Origin: Macrolepiota albuminosa
Taxonomy: Eukaryota; Basidiomycota; Agaricomycetes; Agaricales; Agaricaceae
Direction of reading: 5' to 3'
Assembly (NCBI GenBank): GCA_027475525.1
Contig: JAMWFC010000055.1
Span: 2,381,042-2,445,041 of the forward strand
Length of the DNA stretch: 64,000 nucleotides
This document shows, in pieces, positions 24,101 to 33,462 of this stretch (position 1 is its first letter; each line of letters opens with the position of its first letter). Both the position numbers and the translations under genes were made by a program. The notes under the pieces were generated by a model. The model was not told where the DNA came from and did no database searches. It worked only from the letters and a program-made list of their open reading frames with translations.

Positions 24101-24835
24101 GGCCTCTACAAAGAGGCCGTGGCTGAGTACAAGGCGGCCACGGGGCAAGTCTTTGTGCCCCTCCACGCCGACGACCCTAACTTCGAGGCTCGGGCTGTAG
24201 ACATCCCGGAAGTGTCAGCTTCTGTGTTCACCACTTCGGACATGTTACGCGTCCTTCTTCATAATCAAATCCCGGTCAGCTGGGCTGACCATGCGTATAC
24301 TTATGGGGTCACCTACTTGGCCCATTTATTCTTCAGTGACAGCCGGCTCTACAACGAGGCGGCTGCTATCAACGACGAGAGGCTACAACACCTCGACCAT
24401 TACGGTACACCCCAGTCCATCGCTCAGTGGGATGGGTGGCGCGAAGCCACCATTGGCAATCGCCAATGCCTGATGCTCCAGCAGCAGGACAGCCGTTGTG
24501 CTTACGACGATGCGCTCACCAAGGGGATGTACCTCCTCATCGGACAAGACATTCATGCCCACAAAATCTGGACGCGCCAGTACCCGTCCGACACTGGGGA
24601 TCTTCCTGATCCCCAACCATCTGTTCCGGAGTCAACCATCGACCCCAATCTCACACTGTCCCCCCTCCGGGACTATGACAATTCCCTGCCAGTAGCAGGG
24701 CCTTCGGGCACTTCCTATGCGCCTGCACCCGAGGATGAACTCCTCGACTACGACATGGACAACGCGACTGCCGATCCATTCCGGGAGCCTGGGGACTCTC
24801 CCATTGCCTCTGTCCCTGACTTACCGACGGCATGA
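21066..24835 (+). pseudogene. ORF3, extra sense gene of nested element (uncharacterised)
   Basis: The start at 21066 (MDNMPVDQSE) is followed by a polyglutamine run, then a Q/P/G-rich low-complexity region with QPQQPVSG-like repeats (to about 21600). A charged linker with LQRLEMLHQ helices and RRDKGKARA basic patches follows (to about 22250). A conserved C-terminal domain (about 23820-24500; YALLYGRPGMSN, IHWRSLFEFVL, SWADHAYTYGVTYLAHLFF, AQWDGWREATIG) and an acidic tail end at 24835. I do not recognise the family. The conserved domain occurs in decayed form at 28500-29080 on the minus strand, so it is a stable part of this element lineage. 77-bp duplications near 21380, 21540, 22140, 22834, 23254, 23527 and 23938 break the frame. 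Confidence 0.7.
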
Positions 24836-24870
24836 CCGTTGTATTATCTCAAAACTGTAGCTCAGTCTGA

Positions 24871-24880
24871 TTGGGGGGTG
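24871..24880 (+). promoter_or_regulatory. Polypurine tract of nested element
   Basis: ttggggggtg lies directly before the 3' LTR, the plus-strand primer position in LTR retrotransposons. Confidence 0.75.
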
Positions 24881-25113
24881 TGTAGCGTAGTCCACTATGT
24901 GGCGTTTGCCATATAGCTTTACTTACTGTAGAGTAGTCTATATTATATTATATTTATTATAATATAATATTAGTTTACATTATTATAAATAGTTTTACCA
25001 GCTGCTTACAAAGCAGCTTATTTTGTGTTTGTACTACATAGTCAATAGACCGGACTGGTCTGATTCTGTGTAGTGTGAACATTAAGCTCACAACTTCCTG
25101 TAACTTTGTTACA
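24881..25113 (+). repeat. 3' LTR of nested element
   Basis: 233 bp, same ends and length as the 5' LTR. Confidence 0.92.
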
Positions 25114-25118
25114 AAAGG
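25114..25118. repeat. Target-site duplication (right), AAAGG
   Basis: Matches 13182-13186. Confidence 0.9.
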
Positions 25119-26842
25119 CCATCTAGGAGCTGTCAACCTGAAATGTGAGCAGCTTTGCCTGAAACGTGTTAAGACATTGGGTGAGGAAGGTATGCCATTT
25201 TTAGGGGTCCTGGCCCATAAATGCATCAGGTTTTTGTATGTCCAGACACCCCTCATGAGCGAGGGCGTTGCGAGCATTGTCCGGTCCAGTGACATTGCAG
25301 GGAGGGGGGCCAGCATTGTAATAATAGTAATAGTGGTTACCCTCCTCTCCTTGGGGAGGAAAGGTGCCGAGAGCAGGACTCCACCTGTCTGAAGGGCCTC
25401 CTCCAGGTGGCTCACCTGGAGGTCCTTGGCCAGGAGGCCTGTTGTCTCAAGGGAGTTTGTTTCTGTCGGGAGGAGGTCCGGGTCTCCATGCAGGGGGCAG
25501 CAGAGGTGGCGGGCCAGGGGGTCATCCTTGTGGGTTGATTGGGGGTGGCAGGAGCGGTTGAGGAGGGTTCAGGGGGGCCGGGTGCTGGGTCAGGTGCCAG
25601 ATTGTGCAGGGAACGTTTAACTCAGGAAGGTTGTGCTTGCATCAGAGGCTGTGGGGGGTTTTGCAGATCGAAGTGGAGTGGGAGGTCACAATGGAAGTTG
25701 GGCAGATGTGGGAGGCAGTGCCGGGTTTGTTGTTGCTGTGAGTGAGCTTGTTGATATAGCACAGTGTGTCGTCTGTACTAGGGGTGTCCACCTGAGGTCT
25801 TCCAGAGGTTGCTGGGGGCAGGGGTCGGGCGTTGTCTGTTTGCGGAAGCAGTTTCAGGGGTCTCTGGGGTTGTTTCCAGGTCTCGAAGATGCTAGGAACA
25901 GAGTTAGCTCTACGGCGAGTTGACAGGCCTACCGTGTGGGCAGCGGACTGATTGAATAGCCCTCCCATCAGGTTGAGGGACCACAGTATGGCCGAGGCGT
26001 TTTGTCGCTCTTCCTGTTGTCATTGCTCTAGAGTCGGGACTGCAGGGGTGGCCAGGGCCAGTTTTAGAGGTTCCTGTCAGATGTGAATCGAGCAACCCAG
26101 GTCTATGGGGTTGTTGAGAGGTTGAGGAGAGGGAGATGCATGGACTTTGTCGAGCAGTTGCTGCAGCTCCTTGCAGATGATTGTGTTGCATCTGTACTTT
26201 ACTATAGTCTGCTCCAGGAGTTCTCTTCGCATAAGGTGATACCTGAATTTGACCAAGCAATGGGCCCAGTCCTCCAGAGTGCCTTCAAAGTTGTCATGTC
26301 TGAATTCTGTGAGTAGCGCCCTTGTCCGCTGTGCAAAGTCCTCCAGCAAGATCCTGAGTGAGTTTGTACTCCTTGAGGCGTCATTGTCCCATTGGCAAGG
26401 GAGGGGTCCATGTGGGTGGGGTGGCGGCCGGGTAGTGTCGAGGGGGGTAGTTGTAGTTGGGGAGTCCATGGAATTGGGGGACAGAGCGTTGGTAACTATA
26501 ATAGGGGGTGGGTGCAAAGGAACCCTCGCTGGGGAGAATTGGGCAAGGTCCACTAAGGATGAGTGGGGTCTCTGGTAGACCCCTGGGGATGCTCCAGTAT
26601 GAGGGGGCCTCCACGGGTCGTGCCATGGCTAGGTTAGGTGGAGGGGCCCAGCTGGCTGAGGGCCCCAGGTTATAGAGGGACAGGTCAGGGGCCCAGTAGC
26701 GGTGGAGACATTGGAGTTTGTACAGGAGAGGTGGGTAAGCAGGGCAGGAGGTCTGTGCAGAGTAGTGGTCAGAGACCAGATGCCCGTAAAGGTTGGTCTG
26801 GTAGTCTGTGGGGTAATAGGTGTGAGTATACATAGCCATCAA
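25119..26842 (-). pseudogene. Gag N-terminal half of element X
   Basis: On the minus strand a Pro/Tyr-rich N-terminal region (about 26842-26400) leads into a helical part (NSLRILLEDFAQRTRALLTEF near 26330). Proline-rich linkers follow, then a segment near 25260-25120 reading WTYKNLMHLW in one frame and QVDSS-stop-MAF across the insertion site. After removal of the nested element this joins AASYLQRIAFNH at 13186. No LTR recognised. Confidence 0.55.
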
Positions 26843-28299
26843 GAATGATGTAAGGAGAGAGTCTTGATATTATGTTAGGTTTCGCTGAGTCAGGAGCTTT
26901 CCGGAAAAGCAATGCCCTTACAAAGCAGACTTGATCTATGGATACTTGAGTGTCTGGAACTCCGGGGTTCAAGACACAGGCAGGGGGTTCTCTCAGAGAA
27001 GGGGACTTGATCCAGGGGTTTTGGGGTTAGAGGCTGTGGGTTGGGTAGGGGTCAAGTTGAGAACTGGGGGTTCTAAGACGAGACCAGGTTAATAAATTGT
27101 AAGTCGCAAAGTGCATACCAAACTCAGAGCACATGGTTATTCAAGTGTGCTAGTTAAAGCATGCCAGTCAGCACATACCAGTCAAGCAAAGGGCATGCAG
27201 CAATTCAAGTTAATATCAAGACTGGCGAATACAACAGAGAACTATGCTATAAGTACTATGGGGCCGGGTCTGGGTTTCTGGAGTTCCAGGGTGTCTGGGA
27301 TGAGTTCTGGGAGGCATTGAGTAGCAGGAGTGGGACTGTATACCAAGATCGTGCGTATGGGGCATGCGATCAATTGAAGTTGTGATGCGTGATGTGTGAT
27401 GGCCTGGAAGTAGGTAGCATGATCTGATCGTTAATTGTGGGTTGGTAGCGGTTGATTCTGGAGTCCGTGATGTGGGGTTGCCGGGGGTGCCGGGTGATGG
27501 CGGCCTTTGATGCATGTGATGGCGGTGTTGGGAATTGTGATAGTGGGACGCGTTTGTGGGGTCAGAGAGAGGGTCCCAGATGGGGTTCCTGTGATGTCCC
27601 GGGGTGGACCCAGAGGGGAAAGGTTGTGACAAACACAATTCAAAATAATTTCTCTATTACTGGCAGCAGAGATGCCATGTGCAGCCACAATCTAAAGCAC
27701 TTTGACTTGAGAAACAGGATGGCACATAGTCAAAAAAGGAGACAATGATGCATCCCTGTTGGAAACTCTAGTCAAAAAATTGATAAGCAACTGTAACCAT
27801 TGGTTATGAGCTAGAACTGTCTTGTGTAAATCACACAGTGCTAAATCAGACCACTGTATCAGATTTAACTAGTACTAGAATGAATATAAGATGTTGTCTT
27901 ATGCAATACTCTAAATTGTGCTAATAGTATTTTTGACACATGACAATTCATTATATACCCCTCAATGAGACCAAATACTCAGTCTTAGATGAGAGGTGAA
28001 TCTAGTAAGATGCGCAAAAGTGCATGATATCAAGTAATAACACACACTGTGTAGCTGTAGAGAGTTGGTAGTATTGTCAATGGCAGATGTGTTGAGCAGA
28101 GAATGTCATGCTGAGTCTTATGGCCTCTTAGTGCATGAATGCACATACCAGCCTAATAGCAAAAAATCAAGATAAAATTAAAAATGAGTAAAAAAAATTA
28201 GAACATCTGTCCGCTATAATTACATGCTACACTGGAGTGCATGTCAGCTGAAAAATGTTGAATGAATATTTAAATTTACCTAAAATTAATATGGGTCTA
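26843..28299. other. Unassigned spacer
   Basis: 26843-27700 is G/T-rich with repeated tctgg-agttcc-ggg words and may be the untranslated leader or a decayed LTR of element X. 27700-28299 is AT-rich with stops in all frames and lies where the 3' LTR of the old ORF3-bearing element would be expected; I could not recognise one. Confidence 0.3.
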
Positions 28300-28309
28300 T
28301 GACCTGTCC

Positions 28310-31300
28310 AATGAGGCTCTGGTGGCTATGCCCATTTCCATCACCATTGACTCCTCCTCTGATGTGACATTAATCACAGAGAAAGGTGCCAATTCTGTCC
28401 TTGGTGAGGTAGTTGACTCCTCAACTACAGGTGAATCTACCACCATAGGCTCCCATGCACTGATATGTGGTTTAGGAAATTGACCTGGTTAGGATCAATG
28501 CCAATGAGATATTAGAGGCCCTCAGCTTCAGGGTTGATCAGGAGATTGCTCTCCTTGTGATGCTTAAACATAAGACAATAGTAATCGTCTTTGGTTATTT
28601 TTTGCCATCTGTCCCATTGTGGGACTGTGGCCAGGATGCCATACTTGGCAAAGTGCTCCATGCACTTGTCATTGATCTGTCTGAAGATGTCCATAGACAT
28701 TGTTGGAGAATGTGTGGTCTACCCAGTCTAGCAGAATCTGGTTGTGCAATAAGACACGTAATGTGTCATTGTCAAAGAAGTTATGTGCTTGCTCATCTGG
28801 CACATGTAAACTTGGTGAATTTTGAGCTTAGGCCTATGATGAGGCTCAAAGGGTTGCTTGGGAAACATGGCATGATACAAGGCAATTGCCTCACAATACA
28901 GTCCCAGACAGGCCCTGACAAGAGTTATGCACTGCACAATCATGGGTTTGGCTATGCTATTCATGCAGAGAGCTTGACACAATGCAAATCCAAAGAGGGT
29001 TTGCCAATGCATGTGGTATGCATGATCAATTGCAATGCCTTGATAGGTATTTTTCAGCCCAGGATGACCAAAGACCAGTGCATATTGAGCAAGCTGGTCT
29101 AGGTTGAACAGTGTGATTACATGCAGTACAGTGGACTCATCTTCTTTTGTGCACAGAAAGTGCCCTGGAATTTATCATTGCTCTACAAGAGCAAAGTTGT
29201 CAGGACCCTGCATTGGGTTGACAAGATTCTAATACTAGGGCTCTATCATCAGGAGCTGCATAGTTCTGTCATGCAAAGCCTCAACTGTTCATTGGGCAAA
29301 TATTTGAAGCTCTGTAATCAATATATACATGACAATTCTGTTGTGATGCAGGACGTGAACATTCATATAATATTTATAGAGCCAGTCCAGCTTTAAAGGA
29401 GTGCAGAGAAGACTGCATGGGGCATGCTTGTACACAATTGTGCCCAGAATGTAGGCACGCTAGCCAGAGGCATACTTATACAATGCCACTCTGTTGGTGT
29501 CAGCTCTTATTAGCACTGTATTTGTGAGGTACAAATAGTAGATGCAGTGACTAAGTGCTCCTCTAAAGCATGAATTTATTTGCTTGATATCAAGCAGGCC
29601 CCACACTTTCACTCTCAAACTGTTGGGGATTCTCTCTGAAAAATTATCCTCAGCCCTATATTTAAGGGCCTGCAACTCCTTGGCACAATTTGCCTTCTTC
29701 TTTGCTATGTGCTTATTGCACAATACTTGTTGAAATTGGTCTGCTACTAATTTTTCTTCCTCACACTCCTTCTCCTGCTCTGAGCTTGACTCTCCATAGT
29801 CACTCTTGTCAGATAGGGACACAACTGATGCTTTGCCTTTTCCAGACACAGGTTTATTTCTCAAGGTTGCTACCAGACCATCATACTGCTCTAATGTGCA
29901 GGGGTCTGGAGTTAAGATGATCACAGGATAGTGTGCTGGTGGTGCCAGCATAAACATGGGCAACATAAACAACATTTGGACTTCTCCTGCTGATAGGACC
30001 CCACACAGGTTAGGCGCATCAATGGCAGGCTCAGCATCGGCTCTGGAAACCTTGCTGCACTCGTTCCAAACTTGGCGCATATGTTTTATCCATTTTAAGC
30101 CATTCTCAATGGCCACGCACAACAAGAGACATACCTGATCAGTGATAGCACCAATGGCAGCAGAAATGACAAGTGACAGCGGCCAACATGCCATCAGCAA
30201 GTGTTGACAGATGACATCACTCAGACAGCACATGGTCTCACTAGCCAGCAGCAGCGCTTATGAGTTAGAATGATGGTATTTCCCCATGACTGACAGCTTG
30301 GCGTTTCACCTTGGCACCTGGCATTGCCTAGCGCCTTCTTGTTATTTAGACAGACAGTATTTTCATTAACCTCTTAATATTTAGTTTAATGCACAGCGAC
30401 TATTTACACTCTTTTCAGTTCGCCGCTCCTTGGCAATGCTTAGTCGTTTAGCGATGGTGAACTCATCTTCACTATAAATATTTACTGTTGTCGTCAGTTA
30501 GAACAGAATAGAGTACCCCACTTTACACCTCTCAGTTCACCCTACGGTTCAGATTTCTTTTGAGCTGACTAAGTTCATAGTCGCCAACTGTCTGGACACT
30601 CTTAGCCTGCTTGCCGCAGTTACGCTTACAGAACCTATGAGCCTAGCACTTACAGCAGGCATCATGCAGCTTAGTCGTCACTAAGTCTCTAGTTCCCTCC
30701 TACCCTTTTAGGCACACTTTGTCATTGGCACAACTTCCTTACCGCCTTTCCTTGCCGACTATCGTTACCAACTTACACTCAACCTTGCCATTTAACTCTT
30801 TTTCAGACTTGTTCCCTGGGAACTGCCCAGGACTCCCTCAATCTTAGCGTGCCCAACGTATTATTACCCAGGTCAGTAGCCGTAAACCGTATCTGCTACT
30901 GATCTACTTTTGGGCATCATCACCACTCATGCAGGAATGCCAGCAGAAAAAGCTATTATCTCCAATTTGGAGGCATCAAGCAGTTGTTTGCAGCTATAGC
31001 ACTGATGAGATGGCCCTGGCTTGGCCAGAGTAGAAGACATAAATGGTGGCTGAGCCACTGGAGGTGCAGGCACATTTTGTGCCAGAGTTCTTCCCCCAGG
31101 CTCAGCATGAGAGATTCTAAATAGGTGCTCTTGGTGCCATAGTGACAGATTTGAATCCCATAGGTGGGACAAGAGACAGTGCAGTTTCCTGCTAACCCAG
31201 AAACATCTCAGCCAGAGGCTCACTGACTGCAGCCACTGACTCTGATGGGGCCTGAGGAGCCACAGCGGGCAACTGCAACAATGAAGCAACAGGCTGAGCA

Positions 31301-32030
31301 GGCTGCTCAGGGCATGCTGGTTGTGCTGCCAGTGGCATCCTTGCCTATGGAGGTTTGACCAGTTGAACAGGCTGATATCTAGCTCTCTTGACCTCAGCAG
31401 TCAGTTCTTCAAAAGTTAAGACTTTGTGCTTAGATGTGTGGTCAATCTGCTCCAGTGCTGATACATGCTGCCTCTTCATAAGCTTGATCTGGTTGAGCAG
31501 CCCCTCCATAATGACAACAGCCAAACTATCCTGCAAAAAAGATGTAGTTGCTAAGACTGGCTGTCCTGCTGCTTCCAATCAGTAAAAGAGTGCGTCTGGC
31601 ACCACTGATTCCTGCACTTGTGGTGCAAGTTCCACATATGGCTCAGCCACAGGCTGATGCACCCATGGCATAAATGGTGGTTTCATCACCACATCTGCAT
31701 ACATTGGTATTAATATTTGCAGACATGCTGGCAGTACCTGATAGTAACATTCTTGGTGTATGCTGTCTTCTGGGTGCTCATAGCACCCCTCATCATTAAC
31801 CTCCATCTCTTGCAAGTGGAGGGGTGTCTAGTATGAGAGTGGTTTTTTGTGGCCTGAGTAAGCCATGCCTGCTGACTGATACTGGCTCACCACAAGATAT
31901 GGCAGCTGCCTCTGATAATTAGGAGAATAGTTTTGTATTTGCATATTTGGAGGTTTCCCTCCTCTACTAGAGCCTTGCAGGTTCTGATTATTTTTTCACG
32001 GCATTCAATAGGCCATTTCAAACAACATGT
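28310..32030 (-). pseudogene. Diverged ORF3 relic
   Basis: C-terminal domain similarity to the nested-element ORF3 is clear: YALVFGHPGLKN and HMHWQTLFGFALCQ near 29030-28930 match YALLYGRPGMSN and CIHWRSLFEFVLV, and VPQWDRWQKITK near 28620 matches IAQWDGWREATI. The N-terminal part (31815-30930) is Q/P/A-rich with many stops. A charged middle part with SDKSDYGESSSEQEKECEEEK lies near 29800. The solo LTR divides it. Confidence 0.65.
29991..30922 (+). repeat. Solo LTR, diverged family A
   Basis: Starts TGATAGGACC and ends GGGCATCATCA, 932 bp, collinear with the LTR at 38279-39227 but with many CpG losses. A TATA-like CTATAAATA lies near 30472. No internal element sequence is attached, and no target duplication is visible. 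Confidence 0.75.
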
Positions 32031-32049
32031 CAGCTATGTGTATTGAGAC

Positions 32050-32082
32050 TTAGGAGAAGAAAAGAGAAAAAAAATCTCCTAA
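32050..32082 (-). promoter_or_regulatory. Hairpin at pol-ORF3 junction in relic
   Basis: TTAGGAGA and TCTCCTAA flank a 17-nt purine-rich loop, 110 nt after the pol stop at 32192-32194. The position matches the hairpin 21028-21055 although the sequence differs. Confidence 0.45.
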
Positions 32083-32271
32083 CTCTGCCAGTGATGTAAA
32101 TAGCTACAAAAACTAGCCACCTGGTCAATAACCGATTATCAAAGTGGATTTTGTCTATATTTCACGTTCATATTTCACCATCTCACATGCTCTATGCATG
32201 TTTTGCTAGCTGTTGAGGGCATTTCACATCTTGCAGCTTTAGATACCAGTTCAATGCTGCAAGGTCCTTGT

Positions 32272-33216
32272 TGATGACGCCCAAAGTTTTGGTCAGCAAC
32301 AAATGTAGCAATTGTGTTACCATACCAAGAGTGTGCGTTGGGCGTGCTATAAGTGATGTGAGGAGTCCCGGGCAGGTCCCAGAGAACGCGTCTGCGAAAA
32401 AGGGTAAAAGTCGGTAACAGGGTTGGCAAGTGTCAAGCGCTAAGGTAAAGCGCCTAAGAAAAGAGCGGTAAGTGAACACGGCAAGGTCAGCGGCAAGAGC
32501 ACGGTAAGCTTAGCGAGATCTAAGCGTCGATAATGCCTGCCGTAGTTGCAAGGCACGAATAAGTCGAAGTTTAGCGAGAGTCTGCAACTGCCGACGAGTT
32601 CGACGTTGCCGACCGTAAATGAGCTCTTGAGCGTAAGGGAGACTGAAGTAAGTGGGGAACTCTGGTCTATTCGTCTGATGATGTATGTACAAGTCGGTAA
32701 GTAATATATATACTACAAGGAGTTCACCGTCGCCAGTGACCAACCATCGCCAAAGTGCGGTAAACTGGAAAATTTCATAGGGGTAGCTCCAACGGTTTCA
32801 GATCCCTACCGTCCTTTGAGGACCCTTGGCGCCACCCGGCGGCAGATCGCGGTGCTAAACCATCAATCCATCACCCTCCTGCCTGTCAGAACACCTAAGC
32901 GACGTTGGGCGCCAAATTGAGACGCTAAGCGGTGTCAGACGCCAAGGTCAAACGCCAAGCTGTCCATCAGTTTTTGATAGATCATCAAGCTTCTCGCTAA
33001 GCGCTGTCGTCAGTGACTGATGCCATCTGTCAGTTGTCATTCTGTCTGCCGATCGGCGCTATCACTGATTGGATCTGCTTCTTGCCGTGCGCGGCCGTCA
33101 GAAATGGCTTAAAATAGGTAGAACGCGTGCGCTAAGTTCGGAACGAGTGCAGCAAGGTTTCCGGAGCCGGTGCCGAGCCTGCCGTTGATGCGCCTAACCT
33201 GTATAGGGTCCTATCA
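32272..33216 (-). repeat. 3' LTR of family-A copy 2
   Basis: Minus strand TGATAGGACC (33216) to GGGCGTCATCA (32272), 945 bp, matching the LTRs at 8968-10284 and 38279-39227. Confidence 0.88.
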
Positions 33217-33232
33217 TCTCCCCCCAACTGAA
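33217..33232 (-). promoter_or_regulatory. Polypurine tract of family-A copy 2
   Basis: Minus strand cagttggggggaga directly precedes the 3' LTR. The same string precedes the LTR at 50061. A 77-bp duplication (33217-33293/33294-33370) starts exactly here. Confidence 0.7.
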
Positions 33233-33462
33233 AAATTGACTGTCCTCAGTCACCAAATAAGGCTACCATTACCGCTTTTGTGACATGTGGTCCTCTCCCC
33301 CCAACTGAAAAATTGACTGTCCTCAGTCACCAAATAAGGCTACCATTACCGCTTTTGTGACATGTGGTCCGTGCGTTCTTGAGATTTTGTTTATAGTCCT
33401 GGCGCGTGAGTTGGGACTTCATTTCTCCTCCCCTTTTTACCTGGCGCTCAAAAAATTAAAAT

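Larger units (their letters stand above)
13187..25113 (+). mobile_element. Chromodomain Ty3/gypsy element with extra ORF3, nested in element X
   Basis: Bounded by 233-bp LTRs (13187-13419, 24881-25113; six differences) and a perfect 5-bp target duplication. Order: gag, protease, RT, RNase H, integrase, chromodomain, hairpin, ORF3, polypurine tract, 3' LTR. The insertion splits the Gag of element X, whose reading continues across the site. Many frame breaks are 77-bp assembly duplications. TGA stops at 13680, 13833, 16033, 18106, 20037 and 20358 look like CGA to TGA mutations. Confidence 0.92.
28300..32271 (-). mobile_element. Old relic of the ORF3-bearing Ty3 element
   Basis: From 32271 downward: the end of a pol protein (AALNWYLKLQDVKCPQQL, matching AALDHYLELKGVKCPHQL of the nested element), a hairpin, a decayed ORF3, and an acidic tail near 28310. 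It is interrupted by a solo LTR at 29991-30922 and truncated upstream by the family-A LTR at 32272. Confidence 0.7.

Noticed and set aside
25364..25745. Glycine-rich plus-strand proteins
   Set aside because: Complement of the proline-rich Gag linker of element X.
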